Below the pieces are notes generated by a model. That model saw nothing but the letters and a program-made list of their open reading frames with translations. It did no database searches and was not told where the DNA came from. Made by a program: the position numbers and the translations under genes. From Tubulanus polymorphus (Eukaryota > Nemertea > Palaeonemertea > Tubulaniformes > Tubulanidae), in the NCBI RefSeq assembly GCF_964204645.1, contig NC_134036.1:4390001-4454000 (forward strand): a stretch of DNA of 64,000 nucleotides, in the 5' to 3' direction. Shown one piece after another: positions 45,421 to 58,285 of this stretch. Positions within the stretch are counted from its first letter, which is position 1; every line of letters starts with the position of its first letter.

Positions 45421-46125
45421 ATGTAATAGCCATCGCCACAAACAAAGTCGACGACCCATTCAGATTTTCAGCCGTTCTCGCAAAAAATACATCGCGTCTC
45501 TGCGAACATTTCAACGCCGTCTTAATTCAAACGGCACGACTTCAATATCCGCTCCGAAGAGCAGCAAAAAGCGGCAGAAACTTCGTCGCCGTCTTCGTCG
45601 TCGTAAAAAAAACCGCGCTTTTACTTGATTACCAACGGACGATAACGAATGGAAAGAAAATCGACGACGACGACGACGCGAAAATAAAAGAAACGAAACG
45701 CATGTTTTCATCTCGCATAGAAAACGACACACGCTTTTTACATTTTCTCTTCGGGTTTTTTTTCTAATTTCCTGTCTTGTTTTTATCGGTGGTGTTCGCG
45801 TTCATCCGATTATTTCTGAATTCAGTATACGCCGTATTTGAACCGCGAACGCGGCGCGCATTGAGTCGCGTACCGACAATGAAGTACCGAGAACTGCGCT
45901 TCAGATTTGCCGAGTTCGTCTTCACGACGTCATCCGATTATAACTACTACTACTGCGTTCCGTGATTATAGCACGAACAGGATTTTGATTGATAATTACT
46001 TTATAAAAAAATCAAAAATCAGATTAATCATAAATTTTTTCGATTTCTAATACATTTGACGAACGGACCGAAAGAATTGTGCAAGGTTTGTCTAAAAATC
46101 GTCATCGCTCCACGGTGGGTTCTTA
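45421..46125. other. Non-coding stretch
   Basis: CGTCGTCGT runs near 45585-45605 and 45662-45678. Nothing supported. Confidence 0.3.
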
Positions 46126-46640
46126 GTGACAGAATAAGGCTTAGAGTTAAGTCCAGTCTAAGAGCGGTCGGTTCTATAACCGATCTTATAATTCCTCAAG
46201 CAAGTCTAAGCTGTATTTAGGCTCTATGACCAATTAGAAAACTAATGAGATAGCTCATATTAGTGCTATAACGCCAATCTTTGAACAACCTACCGTCAGT
46301 AAAGTTCATTTTGATTCTTTACACATATCAAAAAGTTACGGTCGAAGTACATTTTCGTTCTATAGCCAATCAACAACACAAGACCGGTCTAAGCGCGCAC
46401 TTACGCGTGTTTAAAAAATCTATAAACAACTCATGATCAGTTTCAGCTTACATAAAAATCTGATAGACCTAACAACAATCTGATGGACCTAACAACAATT
46501 TGACAAACCTAATGTCAGCATCGTGCTTACTAAGTTGTTATATTGGACACGAGGTTCTATAATCCATCGACACATTTAAGTCCATTTAGGTTCTATACAA
46601 CAACCAATCTCAAGGCCGGTCTAAGCTCATTTCGTTCGAG
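46126..46640. mobile_element. Decayed GGCCAGTTGCA-family elements
   Basis: Multiple copies of CTATAGCCAATC, AACAACACAAGACCGGTCTA and TAAGTCCATTTAGGTTCTAT in both orientations. Probably several nested insertions. Confidence 0.45.
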
Positions 46641-46860
46641 CCCATTCAGGCTAAAAAAGTATAAATCAATATGTAAACTGCGATGCAATTTGTAATCAGT
46701 TCATTTCTATAACTGCCGGGTCCGTTATTGTTAGCTTGATCACGACTTTAAAGATATTTACAGAGTATATTAAAGCGGCCAGCCAGGTCAAATTCTAAGC
46801 TCAGCAGAAGTAGGAAACGAGGTATAGATTTTTTGCCTTATCTTTTTTTTTTAAATAACA

Positions 46861-46926
46861 GGACCCAGTTTCACAGAAAGGTTTAATCGATTTAGGCTTT
46901 AATCCTTTTTGTGAAACCGGGCCAAG
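46861..46926. mobile_element. 66-base hairpin MITE, GGGCCCAGTTTC family
   Basis: GGACCCAGTTTCACAGAAAG and CTTTTTGTGAAACCGGGCC are inverted, with TTTAATCGATTTAGGCTTTAA between. A minimal relative of 13154-13294. Confidence 0.7.
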
Positions 46927-47488
46927 GTTACGACTGCATCCCGTTTTGGCATTCTCTTTGTCCATAACCTCAACAATCAAAGCAAACGCACGCGATTAGG
47001 GAAACATATCTCTTCGATTGCGCCAAACGCGTCGAAAGTTGGTAATTACATCGAGGAGTAACCGAACGCGCACGCCGAAGCCGGAAAAGTTTCCCTTAGC
47101 CGACGAAACCTACGTATACTCGACGAGAAAATCGAATCATCGATACGAGATTACGTATAACGCACCCGCAACGGGCTGCTGGCCGTGATGCGGGCGAGCG
47201 AGGCGTGCCGTGACATTGAACGGCTTCGGGCTTAATGAAGGAGAACGATTTTGCAGCGGTATATCGTCGGCATGTTTTTACCACGATCGGAAAAGGTCTT
47301 CGGCGGTTTGGGGATTAGAATTTCTACTTAACCGTTCGATGCAAAACGAATTGTGAACATCGGGTTCGGTTTCAAATAACGGATAAGTCAAACTTTTGTC
47401 CGTAATCGCTGTTGGAAACTTCGTGTTCAAGGCATTTTCGTAGAGGAGCCGCGTTAACTCGATGCAGAATAAGTACAACGGGACGAGT

Positions 47489-47631
47489 AGTACTTTATAG
47501 GTTAACTAGTTTATTTGACGCACGAGCTTTCGCTACTAGTGTATAGTAGCTTAAACAGGTGAATGAATGATGAGGCTTCCGTACGCCAGTAGCGAAAGCT
47601 CGTGCATCAAATAAACTTCCTATTAAGTACT
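47489..47631. mobile_element. Foldback MITE F, copy 2
   Basis: TATAGGTTAACTAGTTTATT, GACGCACGAGCTTTCGCTAC at the left, and GTAGCGAAAGCTCGTGC near the right end mirrored. Arms are more diverged than at 6494. Ends show AGTACT at both sides. Confidence 0.8.
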
Positions 47632-48126
47632 ATCCATCTCGTCGTGGTCATTGTTCATGTTATCAATTAGGGCTAAAATTACAGATTTTTTTTTGCTTCA
47701 CCATTTCTGATGGAATTATTTCGAAAGCGTTCCCTTGCAAAATATTTAGAATCATCAAAGGCATTGTTTTCATCTTTTTTTGATATCCGAATAAGCTTCG
47801 AAAAATACGACAAAGAGCAGATTACTATATGTTCGATCATTAAGGCACGGGTCGGAGTTGGTCGAAACTCGTGTTTCGGCAAGTCTGATTAAAATCATTG
47901 AATTTAGTGTCAGAAAATATGAAACTTTCGATAAAAATACGGTCCTACCTGCTCGACTTTCGCTGTCTGCGGGCTTTACTTGTATTGGACGGTTCATCTG
48001 AAATGAGAAAAATGTAGAAAATATAAGCTATTGAATTTCTGCGTAATTGTATCACTTTTTTATAAGAAAAGGTGCAGGTACTAAGACAGGGTCTCATTCG
48101 TGTTGCCTCCTAATGTTCGCATCCCA
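47632..48126. other. Non-coding stretch
   Basis: No supported feature. Confidence 0.3.
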
Positions 48127-48245
48127 ATGTGGTGGAAGCGGTACATTCTTGCGAGGTTCACATCCCTGCGAAGGGGAACGTGGCAGATACTCGCGATGCC
48201 ATCAGGTTCAAATTCCTGCGAGGGAGGAATGTGGCAGAGTCTGAC
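48127..48245 (+). repeat. S8 minisatellite, array 2
   Basis: Two units: GAGGTTCACATCCCTGCGAA, GGGGAACGTGGCAGATACTC, GCGATGCCATCAGGTTCAAA, TTCCTGCGAGGGAGGAATG. B-box words are slightly changed from array 1. Confidence 0.72.
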
Positions 48246-49439
48246 TCAAGATTTGGCCATATAACCGAATCGGAAGAAGATAAGGAAACCGCAAGCACAA
48301 CCCGAAAGAGACGTGGCAGTAAGAAAAGAAAAAAACCTGATCATTAAAAAATCGAGGAAACCAGGAACCAGAAATTCCTTAAGATTCAAACTTTTTGAAA
48401 TATTTTCTTACTTGAGCACGAATCTTGCGCAATAGCGGAAACACGATCATCGCCACAAGTGGTGCCGCGTATCGGCCGAATTATGCACTAAATATCAAAT
48501 GGCGTTCCGAGCGCCCACGTGTACGAGATCGGCTAAACTCGGATGTTTCCGTGAATGTTCGTTAATATCTATTTGAACTGGTGACGATTTTTCGGTTGAA
48601 GTATATTTGATTTTCCGAACGAATTCTTTTTTCTATTCTAAATATTTGTGTTTCATAGGTCGAGTACGAATATCAAAACCCGGCATCAGAAAAGATAATT
48701 CGCCTCCGGGGCTTCGTGCGAAAACAGCGTGCCTATATGCAGGACTTCCATCGCCAACACAATTCGCGCAGAAATATAACTCCGATAAAGATTAGATCCT
48801 ATCGGAAATAATCCACCTTTTGCACTTCATCGCGAATATGACATTCCCGCAAAATTTAGATCCCATCGAACTTAGTTCACGCGCAAAAAAACAAAGATTC
48901 CGTCGATTAAGAGGACGCTAAATGCTATGTTACTGATTATCCCCGAGAATAACAATCCGACGAAATTTGAATTCGATTCGAGCAATTCATATACTATTTA
49001 AATTGCGAATTCGTTAACTCGATTGCTTTTAGCCGGAAGATACGGTAACTCGATGCACTCAACGCCACTGGCTAGGGCCGCCCAGCACCGTCTTCAAAGG
49101 GTACAGCCGCGAGGTCGCGAACTACCGACCACCGAAAGAAAAAAAATCAGCCTAACGCCTAAAACATCAACAACAACGCGCGCTAATTTGCTTCGTGCTT
49201 ATTTCGCTTATTCGATAACTACGAGGTTTTCTGCGGAGTTCGTCGTATTCAATCGAAGAAAATAAACCAATAGCTGTCGAGCACGCGTTCCGTTACAGTT
49301 TCTCGCTGCACGGAATGAATATTGTTAAAAACCGGAGTTTTCCGCGGCAGCGCGAGGAGAAAATATTCGATTTCGTAAAAATCGAAAATTGGGTTGCATA
49401 CAAGCGCGCGATGTTTCATTAATTAATACCGCGGCACGC
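48246..49439. other. Non-coding stretch
   Basis: AT-rich DNA with AATTCG and ATCC-type words. No repeat family and no supported exon. Confidence 0.3.
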
Positions 49440-50190
49440 CTGTACAAGTTGTGCAGTCACTGAAAGGCTGTGTTTTAAGATAATACCACGAAGGGGCCAG
49501 TTACTAAAAGGTTGTTTAATGTAAACCTGTGTTTAAATACCGCGGTACAGGGGTCAGTTACAGAAAGGCTGTTTAATGTAAACCAGTGTTTAAATACCGC
49601 GGTACAGGGGTCAGTTACTGAAAGGTTGTTTAATGTAGACCAGTGTTTAAATACCGCGGTACAGGGGTCAGTTACTAAAAGGCTGTGTTTTAAGAAAATA
49701 CCACGATACAGGGGTCAGTTACTGAACGGTTGTTTAAAATAAACCAGTGTTTAAATACCGCGGTACAGGGGTCAGTTACTGAAAGGTTATTTAATGTGAA
49801 CCTGTGTTTGAATACCACGGTACAGGAGTCAGTTACGGAATGGTTGTTTAATGTAAACCAGTGTTTAAATACCGCGGTACAGGGGTCAGTTACTGAAAGG
49901 TTGTTTAATGTGAACCTGTGTTTGAATACCACGGTACAGGGGTCAGTTACTGAAAGGTTGTTTAATAAAAACCAGTGTTTGAATACCACGGTACAGGGGT
50001 CAGTTACTGAAAGGTTGTTTAATGTGAACCTGTGTTTGAATACCACGGTACAGGGGTCAGTTACTGAAAGGTTGTTTAATGTAAACCAGTGTTTAGATAC
50101 CGCGGTACAGGGGTCAGTTACTGAAAGGTTGTTTAAATTAGACCAGTGTTTAAATACCGCGGTACAGGGGTCAGTTTAGCTGAAATGCTT
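49440..50190 (+). repeat. S3 minisatellite, array 2 (inverted relative to array 1)
   Basis: About thirteen 57-base units: GTTTAAATACCGCGGTACAG, GGGTCAGTTACTGAAAGG, TTGTTTAATGTAAACCAGT. CCGCGG alternates with CCACGG between units. Both strands are open across much of it because 57 is divisible by three. Confidence 0.95.
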
Positions 50191-51040
50191 ACCAGTGTTT
50201 CAGAGGCCTAATCTGCAATGTAACAATACCAGAATAGAGATCAAGGTGTCTCATATATCACGCGAATCAAACAACCCGAGTTCAAATAAGCCTAATACAC
50301 ACGCGGACTAGCCGTTATCAATTTTGTCATTAGGGGGGGGGAGATGAAACGACGATTGACATCAAGGCGACGCGCGCTGTTTGCGAGATGCAGAAACATT
50401 AAAGATAAAGACATCTTTGTATCATTAAACGAGAGTTTGATATCGAGAGCCACGCCCTAAACTATATTAGACATTAACCGCTATATACGTACACCTAGGA
50501 GGAGCGTGTATTCGCAATTAGCGTTTCCCAGATTAGAACTGGCGATATAAACATGCACCATTTCGATTTCAAATTTATAGGTGGCTCGATAAAACGAAGA
50601 AGGCCTTTTCTTTTTTGATATACTAGGTCTGAATATCGAGTTCGTACATCTGTTGATGAATAGCTGATCTGAAATAAACGATGAGCCTCAACAAACTGAA
50701 TTAAATTCGATTTGTACTGATCGTACGTAGACTTTTCACCCGGGCTTTTTTATTATATTGGTAATGAATCAGTCGAACTTCCACGATTTAGCCGAATACA
50801 ATCTACATGATCGTACATAAATAAAATAATTCTGAAGAGATCAGATAGTCTAACTCCATCAACAAGAAGATCTAAATAGCTTCCTTTTGTATGATGTCAC
50901 GAGGCTCATGATGGACCACACGTATATCACTAACACATTTATTTTCTTAATCGTTTTGTATAGAGGTGGCAAATTCGCACGAATAAACCGCAAAGCTCCC
51001 CGGGTCCGTAGCCAGGACCCGGTTACGTAGTCCTAAAGTA
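50191..51040. other. Non-coding stretch
   Basis: AT-rich unique DNA, G-run near 50333-50341. Nothing supported. Confidence 0.3.
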
Positions 51041-51300
51041 CAAAATAACCGCATTAGCCTACTTAAGTCCAAAAGTGTTTTCTACTCTTAAGAATGGCCT
51101 TAAGTTGTTAGATTATAGCCATAGAACTGAGATGGTATTAAAATAATCTAAAATCTAAGCCCTCAACTGTGCAACTGAGCCTAACAGTCGTAAGTCATGT
51201 GTAAGTCAGTAGGTGGTCTAAATTTCAAGGTTGTTCTAAATTTGTTAGATGACATAAGTAGGAACTAAGATGTTGTCGGGCACACGCCACTACTGTGCAA
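51041..51300. mobile_element. Decayed GGCCAGTTGCA-family element
   Basis: CCTTAAGTTGTTAGATTATA, GCCATAGAACTGAGATGGT, then CTGTGCAACTGAGCC. Matches the interior and right end of 45114-45256. Confidence 0.5.
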
Positions 51301-53602
51301 GTGATACAACCCCGTGTACTGACATATCGAATAAACAGGCAACACTTACCAATAGACTATAGAGGTCGCTACCGATCACTGGTATCGACATTTTTGATTC
51401 GTCGATGAGCTGCTGATGATGCTTGTCGCGTATCAACGAGAAAACGCAAGAGACCTCAGATATTTAAAACGTCGTCACGAAGTCTCACTCTTATTTGGGT
51501 TGAAACGTATTTGGATAAAAAACCTGTCGACTGGTGTAGACCTTGTGTGGAGTATCCGATCGTTTCGAATCCGGTTCGCAAATTCGAAATTCGAAAATAT
51601 TCCTTACGATCGCTGCGCGTATATCGAAATCCACGAACACGCGACGTTTGGGATTTCGATAAAAAAGAGAAACCGTTTTTAAAATTTTCTAGTTAGAAAT
51701 TCGAAAAAGTTCAACCGACCAATCAAAATCGACGACGACTCGCTTGATCGAGCACGCGGATCAGGCGTGTTCGGGCACGTGCGTGGACAACTTTCGCTGG
51801 CAGATATCCAAGATCACGACACTGGATATTTCCGCAAAGATATTGTTTTTTCAAAATTGTCCAGCAAGCCTTCTTCTATATACTAGGCCGGTCGCGACCT
51901 CGCCTTTTTCGAATCGCCTATTATCCGTTTGTTCCTCGTGGTCCTCGAAATCCTTAAAGACCGCCACGAACGATTGGAAATTAAGTTCCCAAAAATCTAC
52001 TTCGCTCCGCACGAAAATGACTCGATATCAATATTTTGTCGCTTTTACTTAGCTTCGCCTCTCATTTAGTGCGATATCAGTGCGCGTTCTGCCCCCGGGG
52101 CTCGAAATATCGCATCAACCTTGAAAAACACGCCGCGAAGATATTCCGATACCGTATGACGAAGGCTGTATACGCAAAAAGGTCCTAACGACGCTTTACC
52201 GAAGAATTCGAAGAAAAATCTATTTATCTACAGATGTCTCTATAAGAGTATAGGTAGTATAGCGATTTTAGTAAATAATGTAGGCAACAGGCTTTAATTC
52301 ACACAGACAAGCTTTAGACAGAGAGGCCGGTAAGCCTTCGACAATGGCAGCGGTAACGGGAGGTATATATCCTTATTTCAACGTAAAGTACGAATATCGA
52401 ATTCAGCGGATTTCAACCAGAAAATCTAGTACGGCGACGGCGAAGCGAAGCCAAGGAAAAGTCCGATTCGAATTTGGCGCGATAGATCCGGCGAACCGAA
52501 GCAACGTCAGCTCTGAAATCAAGAGATTCCAACCAGAAAAGAACCACTTTTTTAGATATAGCGATTTTAGGAATGAAAATTCGAATATACGCCTGGTGGA
52601 TTTGAAGCAATCGGTATCGAATTCGGCGATGTATACCAGGCTTAAAGTTACGACCGAAAGAAAAACTTTAACTAGAAGTTTAGAGGTTTCTAGTTAAAGA
52701 TATCTAGTCGAAAAATGTTCAATTGAAAAAATTCGTACGCTATATATTTGACGAAGGCCATTCCCGAAAGCTCGCGATCGAATTTTCGAACGAAACCGAA
52801 CTTCGACTTAGCGGTAAAAATGGAGAAATTCGAATATCTTCGTCTCTCCGCCTCAGTCAATCCATATTATGTACACGAAAACTCCTGGAAATCAGGTTCG
52901 AATCCCGCGTGCACTCGAAGCCCCGCTCAAGTCGCGAGCCGCTACTTTTTTCACGGATAGAAGATGACAGAGTTCGCCCGTTAAGTCGTCAGTAGCCCGA
53001 GCAGGCTATATTTCTCCTCGATATCTTCCTCTATTTTCCTCTCTAAACGCTCCTTCGTGTTCAATTCGCGACAGCGCGCCTAATTACAGCGGTACAACCA
53101 CGCGCGGCTGACAACCACACTCGCGCAAACAAGTAACAAAACCCAACCTGAGAAAATCGCTGTCAGTTGTTTCTCCTTTTCAGCGCGCGCGCGCGTGCTG
53201 TGCTAGCTGCTAACCGCTGCTACTGTCGTCGCCGTCACCGTCGTCGGTCGGGATAGTAATTAGTATAACTACACCTTGTCATCGCGTTGCTCGGTGACGT
53301 ATTTCGCAATAATATTTCGCAAGAAATCCGGCGGGAAACTCGGTTATTAATTTCAATAGCGGCCAATTATGTTTATAGTTGCGGGGATATGAATTAGCGA
53401 CGCAAACACGGCAGTTTCGTAAATCGTATCTCGCGTATTATTATAAACACCAAGATGACAAAAATTGGTGACTGCTTCTTCTTCTACATCGTTAGCCGAT
53501 CTGCCGACAAACATTTACATTTCTTATATGTTTTCTATTCTAGCATATATTGAACGATTCCGTAGAGAAGGGCGATGCGCTAATACCTCGGTTCTCGTAA
53601 CC
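51301..53602. other. Non-coding stretch, TTCGAA/ATCGAAA-rich
   Basis: Several plus-strand open frames (51416-51682, 51744-52052, 52344-52697, 52723-52995) have featureless translations rich in Arg, Lys, Ser and Ile. No acceptor/donor pairs stand out. A CpG patch with (GC)n lies at 53180-53260. A plus-strand gene here cannot be excluded. Confidence 0.25.
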
Positions 53603-53879
53603 GAGGTCCAGTCACAGAGTGTTGACATGTTAGAACGTCTTAAACAATCTTAAGACTGTTGTTTGTAGAACTGAGTTGGCCCGAGACCGATAGAAGCTAA
53701 CTTAAATCTAAAGTATGACTTCGCTTTCGTGGGAGAGTTCGTGCACGCAGTCGTGTTTATAAAGACTTATCTATACGGCCCTCGTTAAATCGTGGTCATC
53801 CAGAAGAGGAATTACCTTTACAATTACGAATGAAGAATATGGTGATGATGAAATGGACGACGTGTATAGCCTATGTCTT

Positions 53880-54115
53880 AGTGTAGACTTAGTGTATCAG
53901 CTCACAAGACTTGTGAGCTGATTAAATATCTGAATTGAAATCTGATGTTTGTAGTTCATTTTCGATTAGAAATGTCTCAGGTGAAGCACCGAACAAACGA
54001 GGGGTGTGGACGAACAGTCTTTGAAAGTGTGTTGATGAAATGTCTAATATCTGGGGTTTGCAGATCATTTATACCTTAAAAATGTTTAAGGTGAAGTCCC
54101 AAAACACACGCGAAG
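53880..54115 (+). repeat. S1 minisatellite, third array
   Basis: Two units: GTTTGTAGTTCATTTTCGAT, AGAAATGTCTCAGGTGAAGC, GTGTGGACGAACAGTC, GATGAAATGTCTAATATCTG. Same orientation as 1600-2060. Confidence 0.8.
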
Positions 54116-54375
54116 CCTACCAATCAAAATTGGAGGAAATAATGTATCGTTCAACGCCGGGGAGGGGGAGGTGTGCGGGCTTCAGGTTGATACCTACATC
54201 AGCAAAACAACGACATAAAGACAGTCGTCAGCAACGTCAACGATTTCTAAATCGTTTCCCAATTCATAACAAACAAAAAAAACATCTTGAAAGTTTATTG
54301 ACAGCACGAAAAAAATTAACTAACATACGTATTGTTTACTGTCGACACTAAATGACATTGTTCAAAAATAATATT

Positions 54376-54519
54376 ATGGCAATGATCATTAAAGTTATTT
54401 TTTATTTGAATTTATCGATTATTGAATTGAATCGACCGGCAACCAGTCTAGCCCCGGTATATGAACGACGTAATAGTGCACATCCTCTAAAAGATAGATT
54501 ATCAAAAAGAATTACGTAA
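54376..54519 (+). CDS. Possible small open frame (47 residues)
   Basis: ATG at 54376 to TAA at 54517-54519. The N-terminal part is hydrophobic (MAMIIKVIFYLNLSIIEL) and the C-terminal part contains dibasic pairs (ERRNSAHPLKDRLSKRIT), a layout loosely like a small secreted peptide precursor. The hydrophobic stretch is not a clean signal peptide and no splice or promoter evidence supports it, so chance is likely. Confidence 0.12.
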   Translation: MAMIIKVIFYLNLSIIELNRPATSLAPVYERRNSAHPLKDRLSKRIT

Positions 54520-54883
54520 ACTTATCGAATAGAAAATAAAAGTCGTGAAAATATATTCGATTGCAAATTAAACTTCCCTCGCCAAAATTCACGTTTGCAA
54601 TTTTCACTTTCCAAAGGATGGATGACGTATAGTGCACATCGACTCACACGTAACCCCTCGAGTAACGCGTATACAGGTATTGATGTGGAGAGACCCGTCG
54701 TTATCGTAACGGTTTGAACGGCGTCAGAAAAAAAGTAACCGCCGCATCAGAGCAACGACGACTTCACCGGAAGCCGAGCAGGAAACGTTGCATCTTCTTT
54801 CGAGAAACATTCTATCGATGACGTCATTGCCGTGGTGGTCGTCGTCGTCGTCGTGATTCAGCCCGCTTTTAGTCGGCGACGGC

Positions 54884-54897
54884 GTCGCCATGGCGAC
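54884..54897. promoter_or_regulatory. X-box-like perfect palindrome
   Basis: GTCGCCATGGCGAC is a perfect 14-base palindrome, two bases from the RFX palindrome GTTGCCATGGCAAC. It lies in a CpG-rich patch just upstream of the GA tract. Confidence 0.25.
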
Positions 54898-54969
54898 GAC
54901 GATGTTGACAGGATACGGGTTGTCCGTCTTCGTTAGAGCGACAATACAAATTAGGCTACAGTGCGAACA

Positions 54970-55086
54970 AGAGAGAGAGGGGGAGGGAGGGAGAGAGAGG
55001 GAGAGGAGGGAGGGAGAGAGAGAGGTAGAGGGAGTGGGAGAAGGAGAGAGAGAGGCAGAGAGGGAGAGAGGGAGAGAGAGAGAGAA
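54970..55086. repeat. GA-rich purine tract
   Basis: About 117 bases of (GA)n and GGGA on the plus strand, nearly free of pyrimidines. Confidence 0.93.
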
Positions 55087-56699
55087 ATATCTAGTTGGAC
55101 AAATAGAAAGAAATTCACCTCGCGCTTCGGGCGATGATACCGAAAAAGGAAATCGATCCTTACGAAAATAGTCGCAACGAAGTTGGTCGAAACTTGATTC
55201 GTAGAAAAAGAAAATTCTGCGAGCGATTACTTCGGTTACTTCGATGCGAGCGATTACTCAATAAGCTCCATCATCTATAAAAAGTGTCTTCCTTATAAAC
55301 ACGAAAATCATGATTCGATTTGGAAATAGTTCCTCTGCCGCCATTGTCTAAAATGCATCCAGTTTGAGTTTGTTTTGTTTTCTTCATTTTGTCAACACAC
55401 AAAAAACTGTTGTATTACAGTGCGGGAGTGCGCTTGATATTGTTTTTTGGACATCCAAGCATGCTTGTGGGACGTGACAAATTCGGGTATCGACCAAGAT
55501 TTTTGTTACCATAAAACAGCTGGGGTGTACTAATGGCGAGGTCTTATTATCAGCGATAGAAATTATAACCATAAAATAGCTAAGGGTATAGGGCCTACAG
55601 TTTGATGTCCGAAAAGGGAATATTAGCACTTAGCAGGTCAATCAAAGTGCCCTTTTGAGATACGGCAAGTTCTTCGCCATCAGTCCTCGGATCGGGTCCT
55701 GCAAATATTTGTTTGAATTCAGTACCTCGGCCCTCATTATTAGGAGACGTCCTGTTTAAAACGTGCCAATCTTTTCATCGAAATTAGTCCCTCCTTCAAA
55801 CTGTTTCTTTCGCAACTAACATACCCAAGCGCCCTCTCTACATAGATTTTCTAACTAACGCGCGCGCAAAAATTCATCGCTAGTTCGACGATTTACCGCA
55901 ACGTGGCAGCACCGATCGAAGATGTTTTCATCTTTATGTTAAAATCGGGGAGAGTCGTAAAGAATAAGCGATAAATTATGCTCTCAGGTTTCTACGCAGA
56001 AGCGGATCCCGGAATTCGATAAAGAAATTTAGATACGTTTTTCGAGTCTCAACGCGATTCTGTTGCACAAATTTACGCGACGATATTTCAGAACTTCTAG
56101 AACGGTGAAACAGGCCATAATTACCACAACGAATTCTCAAAAAAAAATTTCTTTAAATATATTCCAATCGGCATTTCGGAGGATTGAATATCGAGATACC
56201 TAAAAATTCCAGGCACTCTGGCAACATCCCAACCACATCTATAGCATATTTATCGTTATATTTCGTATCTCCAAGAAATGTAATTATTTCAGTGGAAATT
56301 CATTTCCAGGGCGAAAGAGAAAAATCACGAGCGAGAAAATGAATTTCTATTTATCTTTTTCATTTTCTCTGACAGGGAACGAAAGGTACGTGTACAAGTT
56401 CTGTCGGGGTGTTGCCTGATAAAAAAAGGCTGTAGCGGTCACTGCGAAAATCCCCAAACCCCACCGGCTTAACAGACTACCTAGACAAAACTTTTTTTTT
56501 CTTCAAATTCAGTTATGAAATTTAACCCGAGATTCAAAATTCGATGAGGCTGCTGTTTTCAAATGTGTTTATGATAGCTAATCAGTTTTCAGAACGCCTC
56601 TTTCGATTGTCAAAACGTCGCTAATTCCTAAGTTGTTTCTATATGTTTGTCGTGTTTTTCTTCAAAAGGACAATCAATCGCTTGTTTAAATCGAGACCT
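55087..56699. other. Non-coding stretch
   Basis: Contains a weak duplication (ACCATAAAACAGCTGGGGTG near 55510 and ACCATAAAATAGCTAAGGGT near 55570). No supported exon. Confidence 0.35.
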
Positions 56700-57005
56700 T
56701 AAATAAAACTAGTTTATTTGTTGATTGTAATCTGCTTGTAATTGTTACATATGACATCCATCCGCCTTTTCATTGATCTATGTTATTTGTTGTATGAATC
56801 TGTATGCGAGGGGAATGAATGATGTGTGATTGTGTGTGTTTTAAGGTGGCCCAATGCTCCAAACAAGCATTCTTGCTTTTTATTGGGCTATCCTTCACTA
56901 GATATTATAACATCTTTATTCGACTCTTTATTCATATTTATATGAAATGTTATGCATGACCATCTGTTATAATTTCTCTTGAAAATAAACTATATACATA
57001 TATGT
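56700..57005 (+). mobile_element. Candidate LINE 3' UTR with stem-loop
   Basis: T-rich DNA with a nested hairpin at 56848-56890 (GCCCAAT pairing with ATTGGGC; AAGC with GCTT inside), then an AATAAA word near 56985 and a short ATATAC tail. Many LINEs end in a 3' stem-loop and short repeats. No ORF remnant was identified, so a host 3' UTR is an alternative. Confidence 0.35.
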
Positions 57006-58260
57006 CGAACTGCCACTATGCCTCGACGTAATATCGGAGACGCCCTAACGACGCCCGCCGACGAATGAAATATATTATATTCGGAGTTTCGATACTAGCG
57101 CGCGCACGCAGCGTAAGACAAGTAGAACCAGTTTTATGAAATAATAAAAAGCGTCAAGATACGTTATTAATGTATCTATCATGTAATGAGGCGCAGGGAG
57201 GAGCCACGCGTCACGAAGCGCCGCCCTTTAAAGTAATAAATCTTCTTACAATCATCGCGTAGAAACGGAGGCGGGAACGTGCTGCCATTCGGCGGATCGA
57301 ACGCGAACTATTCGCGATACAAAAACGACGTAATCGCTAGCGGAAAAAAGAAGTTCGGATATTGCATCGAAGTTTCGGCGAACGCGCCTTTAAAACCGCG
57401 TATATCGACTTATCGTTTGACATTTTTGAAATTGTCATCGAAAGCGCGCGCGCAGTTACCCTTTAGATAGAGAACTTGTGAAGTTTCATCATCGCTTATG
57501 GAAACCAAACGAAAGTCGAAACGAAAACAACTCAATATGTCAACCGCACGGTCCCAGTTTCGAGTCACGTTTCAGTAAACTCGATTCGGATGAACAAGAT
57601 GTGTTGAAGTTTGATGACCTTTCATTTTGCGCATCATAACACTCATAACACTGACGAGCTAGACCGTATACACTTGTAATACGAGAGATGAGTTTCTAAA
57701 TATTCCCAAAAATCTTTGTAAAATATTATATACACTTTTACGGCGGAGCAGAAAAATTCGACCATGTTCTTTTTTATCGGTAACGCGGAACAAAATTTCC
57801 GACACAGTTCTCGGTCGAAATCTACCGACTGCGAAGTAAACGGAAAGACATTTCAATTCGAAACGAACCGATTCGAACGCAATCGAGAATTATACGGAAT
57901 TGAACGGGTCCACGTTTTAAAACCATTGTTCAGGAGGGATAATAGATTATCTACTCGTGGCGACCTCTTAATTTTCGATGTTATCTGGTTGTAATTGGGA
58001 AACCGCGACCTCTGTGCCCAGTTTTATAGAATGGCATTACCTTTAACCAATTCGTTTTCAGTTTAGAGTTAACCCCTGGATGGATGACGATACCGGTCGA
58101 TAAAACTGGTTCCTTGATGTTTACATTTACATCAAAATAATGGTAGAAATACAGTTTTGATATCATCATGTTAACCAAACACTGGTAACCTTTGAGCAAG
58201 CGCAGCCCCTGGACGAAAAGGAGAAATTTTAAATTCTTTTGTGAAAAATCTTCTCGATTG
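57006..58260. other. Non-coding stretch
   Basis: Open frames at 57279-57470 and 57764-57994 have no recognisable features. Nothing supported. Confidence 0.3.
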
Positions 58261-58285
58261 CCTCCCGCCCGAAGCTCACGCTAAC

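Noticed and set aside
49512-50179. Repetitive proteins on both strands of S3
   Set aside because: The 57-base period is divisible by three, so an open unit gives a long open frame automatically; both strands are open, which argues against coding.
54116-54351. Basic-rich open frame downstream of the S1 array
   Set aside because: It begins inside the minisatellite and has no start context, splice signal or recognisable motif.
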